The notes below the pieces were generated by a model. That model was given only the letters and a program-made list of their open reading frames with translations. It was not told the origin of the DNA and ran no database searches. A stretch of 9,367 nt of DNA from Desulfovibrionales bacterium GWA2_65_9 (GTDB lineage: Bacteria > Desulfobacterota > Desulfovibrionia > Desulfovibrionales > Desulfovibrionaceae), in contig MGTN01000162.1 of the NCBI GenBank assembly GCA_001799475.1, positions 1-9,367 on the forward strand, read 5' to 3'. Positions 5,248 through 9,367 of the stretch are shown in pieces (the first letter of the stretch is position 1; every line of letters begins with the position of its first letter). A program made the translations under genes and the position numbers.

Positions 5248-8200
5248 TCAGGCGCTCTGCAGGCCTGCAAGCCCGGACATGACCTGGGTGAGCGCCGTGT
5301 CCAGCGCGGCCAGCAGGGGCTCCAAGGAGTCCTGGGCGCCGCCTTCAAGAACCAGATCAAGGGCCAGCTCAAGGGCTGTGGCCGTCTCGAAGACGCCCCT
5401 GGCGCTGACGTTGGCGGCGACGCCCCGCACCACGTGCGCCAGCTGCCTGGCGCCGCCCGCGTCGCCTGCGGCCAGGGCCTGGCGGATCTTGCGCACCTGG
5501 TCGGCGTGCAGGTCGCGGAAGTTGCCCAGCACGGTCAGGTACAGCTCGCGGTCGCCCAGGAAACGCTCCAGCCCGGCGGCGGCGGCGATGCCGGGCAGGA
5601 CGAGCCCGCCCGCGCCCTCTGCCGCGCCCTCGGCAGGAACCTCCGCGACGCCGACCGCGTACCTTGAAGCCTCGGACCTTGAAGCCTCTGGCGCTTCGGA
5701 TGCCCCGGCTTCAGATGCGGCGGCCTCGGGCTCCATGGCCTCGCCCCCGGTCCGGGGGGCGATCCAGCGCTCCAGGGTGGCGAAGAGCACCCAGGGGTCC
5801 GTGGGCTTGGCCACATGGTCGTTCATGCCTGCGGCCAGGATGCGCTTGCGGTCGTCGTCAAAGGCATGGGCGGTCATGGCGATGATGGGCAGGTCGCTGT
5901 CGGCCAGGTATTCGCGGATGTGAAAGGTTGTCTCGTAGCCGTCCATGCCCGGCATCTCGATGTCCATGAGCACGGCGTCGAAGCGGCCCGGCTGCACCAG
6001 CGCAAGCGCCCTGGAGCCCTCGTCGGCGATGGTCACCTCGATGCCGGCCTGCTCCAGGATGCCCCGGGCCACCTTCTGGTTGATGACGTTGTCTTCCACC
6101 AGCAGGACGCGGCGGCCACGCAGGGACGCCGACGGCTCGCGCCGCCCGGCCCCATACGTTGCCCGGCTCGCTGCATCAGCCCGCCCCTCAGGCGCTCCCC
6201 CCAGGGCCTGGCGCACCACTCCGAGCAGCTGGCCGCGGCTCACGGGCTTGATGACCACAGCCTGCCCAGCCCAGGCTGTGCCCTGGTCCGAGCCGTCCTG
6301 CTCCATCAAGGTGCGCAGGAGCAACACCGCCGGGGCCTTGCCCCCAGCAGGCGGCCCCCCGGCCAGGGCCTTCTCAAGCCCGTCGAGCTCCGGCAGCGCG
6401 GCGTCCAGGAGCAGCAGATCCAGCGGCGGCTGGCCCAGGCGCACCCGGTCCAGCACCTCGCCGGCGGACCAGGCCTGCTCGGCCACAAGCCCCAGGCTGG
6501 TCAGGCTCTTGGCCAGCATGCCGCAGGAGCTGACGTTGGCATCGGCCACGAGCGCCCGCTTCCCGCGCAGAACCGTGGGCAGAAGCGCGGCCTGGTGCCG
6601 GGCGGCGCTGGACACGGGGAAGCGGGCCTCCACGCGGAAGACGCTGCCCTTGCCCGGCTGGCTCAATGCGCTGATGCTCCCGCCCATGAGTTCCGCCAGC
6701 CGTTTGCAGATGGACAGCCCCAGACCGGTGCCGCCGTAACGGCGCGTGGTGGACGAATCGGCCTGGGTGAAGGGCTCGAACAAACGCTCCAGCTGCTCCG
6801 GGGACATGCCCAGGCCGGTGTCGCGCACGGTGATGCTGACGTCCACCAGCCCCTCGGAGGACACGGACCCGCTCTGGACAAAGACCGTCACCTCGCCGCG
6901 TTCGGTGAATTTCATGGCGTTGCCCACGAGGTTCACCAGCACCTGACGCAGGCGCAGGGAGTCGCCCATGAGCCCGACCGGCACCCCGGGCTCGCGGCCG
7001 ACCACAAAGGCCAGGCCCTTGGCCTGGATCTGCGGCCCCAGGAGCAGGGTCAGCTCGTCCAGCAGCTCGTCCAGGCTGAAGGAGGCGCTCTCCAGGGTCA
7101 GCATGTCGGCCTCGATCTTGGAGAAGTCCAGGATGTCGTTCAAGAGCGCCAAAAGGCCCCTGGAGGCCTGGTCGATGATGCGCAGATGATACTCCTGCTT
7201 GGGCGGCAGCTCCGCGCTCAAGGCCAGGTGCGTCATGCCCAGGATGGCGTTCAAGGGCGTACGCAGCTCATGGCTCATGGTGGCCAGAAAGTCGCCCTTG
7301 GCGCGGCTGGCGTGCTCCGCCTCGCGCGTGGCCCGGCGCAGGGCCTCCTCCGCCCGCTTGAGCTCCGTGATGTCCACAAAGGTGGCCATGGAGCCCTGGA
7401 ACCCTCCGTCGTCGTCCTGGAGCGGGGTGGCCGAAAGCAGGGTCACGATCTCCCCGCCGTCCTTGCGGCGCAGGCGGCGCTCATAGCGCTCGACCACGCC
7501 CCTGCGGCGGTTGGCGATCCTCTCGTCGCTGGCCTCCTGGTCCTCGGGAAAGACAACCACCGAGATGGGCAGGCCAAGCAGCTCCTCCGGGGCATAGCCG
7601 AGCATGTCCCCCAGGCGTTGGTTGAGGTAGGTGATCCTGGTCTGTGCGTCCATGGTGAAGATGCCTTCAAGCGACGTCTCGACGATCATGCGCCAGCGCT
7701 TTTCGCTCTCGCGCAGGGCCTCCTCGGCGCGCTTGAAGTCGGTGATGTCGCGCAGGGTGCCGCCCACGCCGGTCTTGCCACCAGCCAGGGGCACGGGGAA
7801 CTTGCGCGTCTCGTAGGTGCGCTGCCCCAGGATCACGTTGTCCACCGTGACCCGGCCCTCCCGCAGCACGGTTTCATCCGAGCCGAGCAGCCTTGCGGCA
7901 AAAAAGCCGGGCATAACCTCCGCATCGGTGCGGCCGATGGCGTCCTCGGGCGCGACGGAGCAGAACTGGGCCAGGGCCCGGTTGACCATCTCGTAGCGCA
8001 GCAGTTCGTCCTTGAGAAAAATCATGTCCGAAGAGGCGTCGAAGAAGGTCCGCAAGCGTTCCCTGCTTGTGCGCAGGGCCTCCTCGAACTGGACGCGCTC
8101 CGAGATGTCCGAGCAGAAGCCCTCGAAATGCGTGATGCCCCCGTCCTCGCCATGCACGGCGCGCGCGCTCAGGCTGACCCACCGGGGCTGCCCGGCCTCG

Positions 8201-9048
8201 CCCTTGAGCCGGGTGACGAAGTTGGCGACCTCGCCCTGCTGCTCAAGCAGGCCGAGCAGGCGCTCCCGGTCGTCGGGGTCGCAGTAGGTCTGGGCAGGGA
8301 TGTTGGTGATCCGGCGCACCAGCTCCTCCGGGTCCTGCTCGCCCAGCAGCCGCGCGAAGTATTTGTTCATGCCCAGGTAGCGGCCCTCGGGCAGGGACTT
8401 GAAGATGCCCACCGGGGCTTCCTCGTAGAGCGTGCGAAAGGCCTCCTCGCTCTGGCGCAGCTCCCGCTCCATGCGCCGGGCGTGCTCCACCTGGAGTTCC
8501 AGGGCCTGCTGGGTCTTGACCCGGCTGTACTCCATGGCCATGGACACCAGCCCGCAGACGATGCCCACGCCAAGGAAGCGGTAGACATAGGCCGCGCTGT
8601 ACTGGTGGAAGTGCCCCGGCGAGTAGCCGACGGCCAGATAGCCGACGATGAACAGGGCGTAGACCCCGCACAGGGCCAGGCCGCCGTGCAGGCCCAGCAG
8701 GAAGAAGGCGCAGGCGGGCACCAAAAGGCTCCAGAGGATGCCCGTGTTCTCCGCGCCGCCGCTGACCAGCAGGCAGGCGAAGGAAATGGTGCAGAAAACG
8801 CCCACCAGCTTGCGCACAAAGGCCTTCCCAGGCCGGATGACGGTCCAGATGGTCAGCCCCAGGAGCACGCTGCCCAGGGCAAGGTCGAAGATGCCCAGAA
8901 ACTGCTGCCCCAGACGCAGGGCGTTGATTCCGAAGGCCAGGGAGAAGAAGGTCCCTGCGCCAGTGATCATGAGCGAGACCGCGTGGCGGACGTATTCGTC
9001 CTGGGAGTGCTTGCGGACGTCGGCGGAGGAGGCAGAGGGGGTCAGCAT
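5248..9048 (-). CDS. Membrane-bound hybrid histidine kinase (6 TM, PAS x3, HisKA, HATPase, REC x2, Hpt)
   Basis: This 1266-residue phosphorelay sensor has about six membrane segments (near 22-42, 49-70, 80-97, 104-120, 123-142, 156-173), with little exposed outside the membrane. A coiled-coil-like linker (about 175-200) and three PAS domains follow (about 200-320, 325-440, 450-565), each ending in a D-I-S/T plus E-E-A-L linker. The HisKA box MSHELRTPLN places the phospho-histidine at H593. The ATPase has N710, DTGLGM (743-748), FEPF (757-760) and GGTGLGLS (772-779), so it should be active. Receiver 1 (about 830-948) keeps D836, D882 and K934 but has A837 where the second acidic residue is expected. 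Receiver 2 (979-1097) is canonical: E985/D986, D1029, T1059, K1081. An Ala/Glu/Ser-rich linker (1100-1150) leads to an Hpt domain with H1205 (LAHVVRGVAANV). The ATG lies 10 nt after the response-regulator stop, with AGGGGG 6 nt before it. The PAS ligands are unknown; no heme or flavin motif is obvious. Confidence 0.92.
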   Translation of the reverse strand: MLTPSASSADVRKHSQDEYVRHAVSLMITGAGTFFSLAFGINALRLGQQFLGIFDLALGSVLLGLTIWTVIRPGKAFVRKLVGVFCTISFACLLVSGGAENTGILWSLLVPACAFFLLGLHGGLALCGVYALFIVGYLAVGYSPGHFHQYSAAYVYRFLGVGIVCGLVSMAMEYSRVKTQQALELQVEHARRMERELRQSEEAFRTLYEEAPVGIFKSLPEGRYLGMNKYFARLLGEQDPEELVRRITNIPAQTYCDPDDRERLLGLLEQQGEVANFVTRLKGEAGQPRWVSLSARAVHGEDGGITHFEGFCSDISERVQFEEALRTSRERLRTFFDASSDMIFLKDELLRYEMVNRALAQFCSVAPEDAIGRTDAEVMPGFFAARLLGSDETVLREGRVTVDNVILGQRTYETRKFPVPLAGGKTGVGGTLRDITDFKRAEEALRESEKRWRMIVETSLEGIFTMDAQTRITYLNQRLGDMLGYAPEELLGLPISVVVFPEDQEASDERIANRRRGVVERYERRLRRKDGGEIVTLLSATPLQDDDGGFQGSMATFVDITELKRAEEALRRATREAEHASRAKGDFLATMSHELRTPLNAILGMTHLALSAELPPKQEYHLRIIDQASRGLLALLNDILDFSKIEADMLTLESASFSLDELLDELTLLLGPQIQAKGLAFVVGREPGVPVGLMGDSLRLRQVLVNLVGNAMKFTERGEVTVFVQSGSVSSEGLVDVSITVRDTGLGMSPEQLERLFEPFTQADSSTTRRYGGTGLGLSICKRLAELMGGSISALSQPGKGSVFRVEARFPVSSAARHQAALLPTVLRGKRALVADANVSSCGMLAKSLTSLGLVAEQAWSAGEVLDRVRLGQPPLDLLLLDAALPELDGLEKALAGGPPAGGKAPAVLLLRTLMEQDGSDQGTAWAGQAVVIKPVSRGQLLGVVRQALGGAPEGRADAASRATYGAGRREPSASLRGRRVLLVEDNVINQKVARGILEQAGIEVTIADEGSRALALVQPGRFDAVLMDIEMPGMDGYETTFHIREYLADSDLPIIAMTAHAFDDDRKRILAAGMNDHVAKPTDPWVLFATLERWIAPRTGGEAMEPEAAASEAGASEAPEASRSEASRYAVGVAEVPAEGAAEGAGGLVLPGIAAAAGLERFLGDRELYLTVLGNFRDLHADQVRKIRQALAAGDAGGARQLAHVVRGVAANVSARGVFETATALELALDLVLEGGAQDSLEPLLAALDTALTQVMSGLAGLQSA
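5661..5690 (-). repeat. 15-bp tandem duplication in the kinase linker
   Basis: accttgaagcctcgg (5661-5675) is followed at once by accttgaagcctctg (5676-5690), identical at 14 of 15 bases. It encodes a doubled E-A-S-R-S/Y unit (kinase residues 1121-1130) in the Ala/Glu/Ser-rich linker between receiver 2 and the Hpt domain. It keeps the frame and looks like a recent slippage duplication. Confidence 0.75.
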
Positions 9049-9054
9049 GGGGTG

Positions 9055-9060
9055 CCCCCT
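9055..9060 (-). promoter_or_regulatory. Ribosome binding site of the hybrid kinase, overlapping the upstream stop codon
   Basis: On the minus strand AGGGGG lies 6 nt before the kinase ATG (9048-9046). It overlaps the TAG stop of the response-regulator gene (9061-9059), so the two genes are probably translated from one mRNA. Confidence 0.5.
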
Positions 9061-9367
9061 ATCCGGCGTGCTCTCCGGGCAGGGTTCCAGCGAAGAGCTC
9101 TCTGAGCTTCTCGTCGATGGTCTTCTTGTCCACCGGCTTGACCAGATACCCTGTGGCCTGGCCCTTGAAAAAGGCCTTGGTGGCCTCCTTGGGGCTGTTC
9201 AGGGAGGTCGTCATGATGACCTTGACCTCGCGGCCAGGTGCCACGGCCCACTGCTCCTCCATCTGGCGGACGGTCTGCAGGAACTCGTGGCCGTCCATCT
9301 CGGGCATGACGATGTCGAGGAAGATCAGGTCAAAGGGGGCGTCCTCGCCAAGGGCCTTGAGGAAGGT
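9059..9367 (-). CDS. CheY-like single-domain response regulator (5' partial)
   Basis: The frame is open from the right edge to TAG at 9061-9059, giving about 102 C-terminal residues; the N-terminal strand with the acidic pair is outside. The phospho-acceptor aspartate is in LIFLDIVMPEMDG (Asp codon 9316-9314). It is followed by the switch threonine region VIMTTS and the invariant lysine in GYLVKPVDK. The protein ends about a dozen residues after the last receiver helix, so there is no C-terminal output domain. In the cell it would be phosphorylated by the hybrid kinase encoded 10 nt downstream, most plausibly through that kinase's Hpt domain, and act by protein-protein contact. An N-terminal fused domain cannot be excluded because the start is not in the window. 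Confidence 0.87.
   Translation of the reverse strand, partial: TFLKALGEDAPFDLIFLDIVMPEMDGHEFLQTVRQMEEQWAVAPGREVKVIMTTSLNSPKEATKAFFKGQATGYLVKPVDKKTIDEKLRELFAGTLPGEHAG

Noticed and set aside
5815..9105. Very long plus-strand open frame (1096 codons) opposite the kinase gene
   Set aside because: Its translation is Gly/Ala/Gln/His-rich with no domain, while the opposite strand encodes an unmistakable hybrid kinase. Long antisense frames are expected in G+C-rich DNA.

Overview
The window is G+C-rich DNA, except for one short stretch. Its gene content suggests a sulfate-reducing deltaproteobacterium of the Desulfovibrio group. This is an inference from two things: a MocA-like nucleotidyltransferase fused to an HD domain beside a molybdenum hydroxylase, and a large multi-PAS hybrid kinase. 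No rRNA or marker gene is present to confirm it. I see no tRNA, rRNA, CRISPR array or intact transposase.

Layout. Bases 1-899 (+) hold the 3' part of a molybdenum-cofactor cytidylyltransferase-like gene with a C-terminal HD domain. Bases 900-1266 are non-coding. They contain two abutting, transposase-free inverted-repeat elements (MITE-like): an A+T-rich one at 979-1109 with perfect 19-bp ends, and a nested foldback at 1107-1269. Bases 1267-5002 (-) are a three-gene operon for a xanthine-dehydrogenase-family molybdenum hydroxylase, in the order Mo subunit, [2Fe-2S] subunit, FAD subunit, with 4-bp ATGA overlaps at both junctions. Bases 5003-5247 are the operon's upstream region. Bases 5248-9048 (-) are a 1266-residue membrane-bound hybrid histidine kinase (six membrane segments, three PAS, HisKA, HATPase, two receivers, Hpt). 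Bases 9059-9367 (-) are the C-terminal part of a CheY-like response regulator that continues beyond the window.

How the genes fit together. The cytidylyltransferase probably makes the dinucleotide form of the molybdenum cofactor used by the convergently transcribed hydroxylase. The hydroxylase would pass electrons from substrate through Mo and two [2Fe-2S] clusters to FAD; its substrate cannot be read from sequence. The response regulator and hybrid kinase form a second operon. They probably make a His-Asp-His-Asp phosphorelay ending on the stand-alone receiver. Nothing shows that it controls the hydroxylase genes, although they lie downstream on the same strand without a clear terminator between.

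The most notable non-coding signal is the pair of mobile-element remnants between the convergent genes. Their target-site arrangement lets the insertion order be proposed, and the insertion appears to have kept the FAD-subunit stop codon. I did not find a wholly new multi-gene system.
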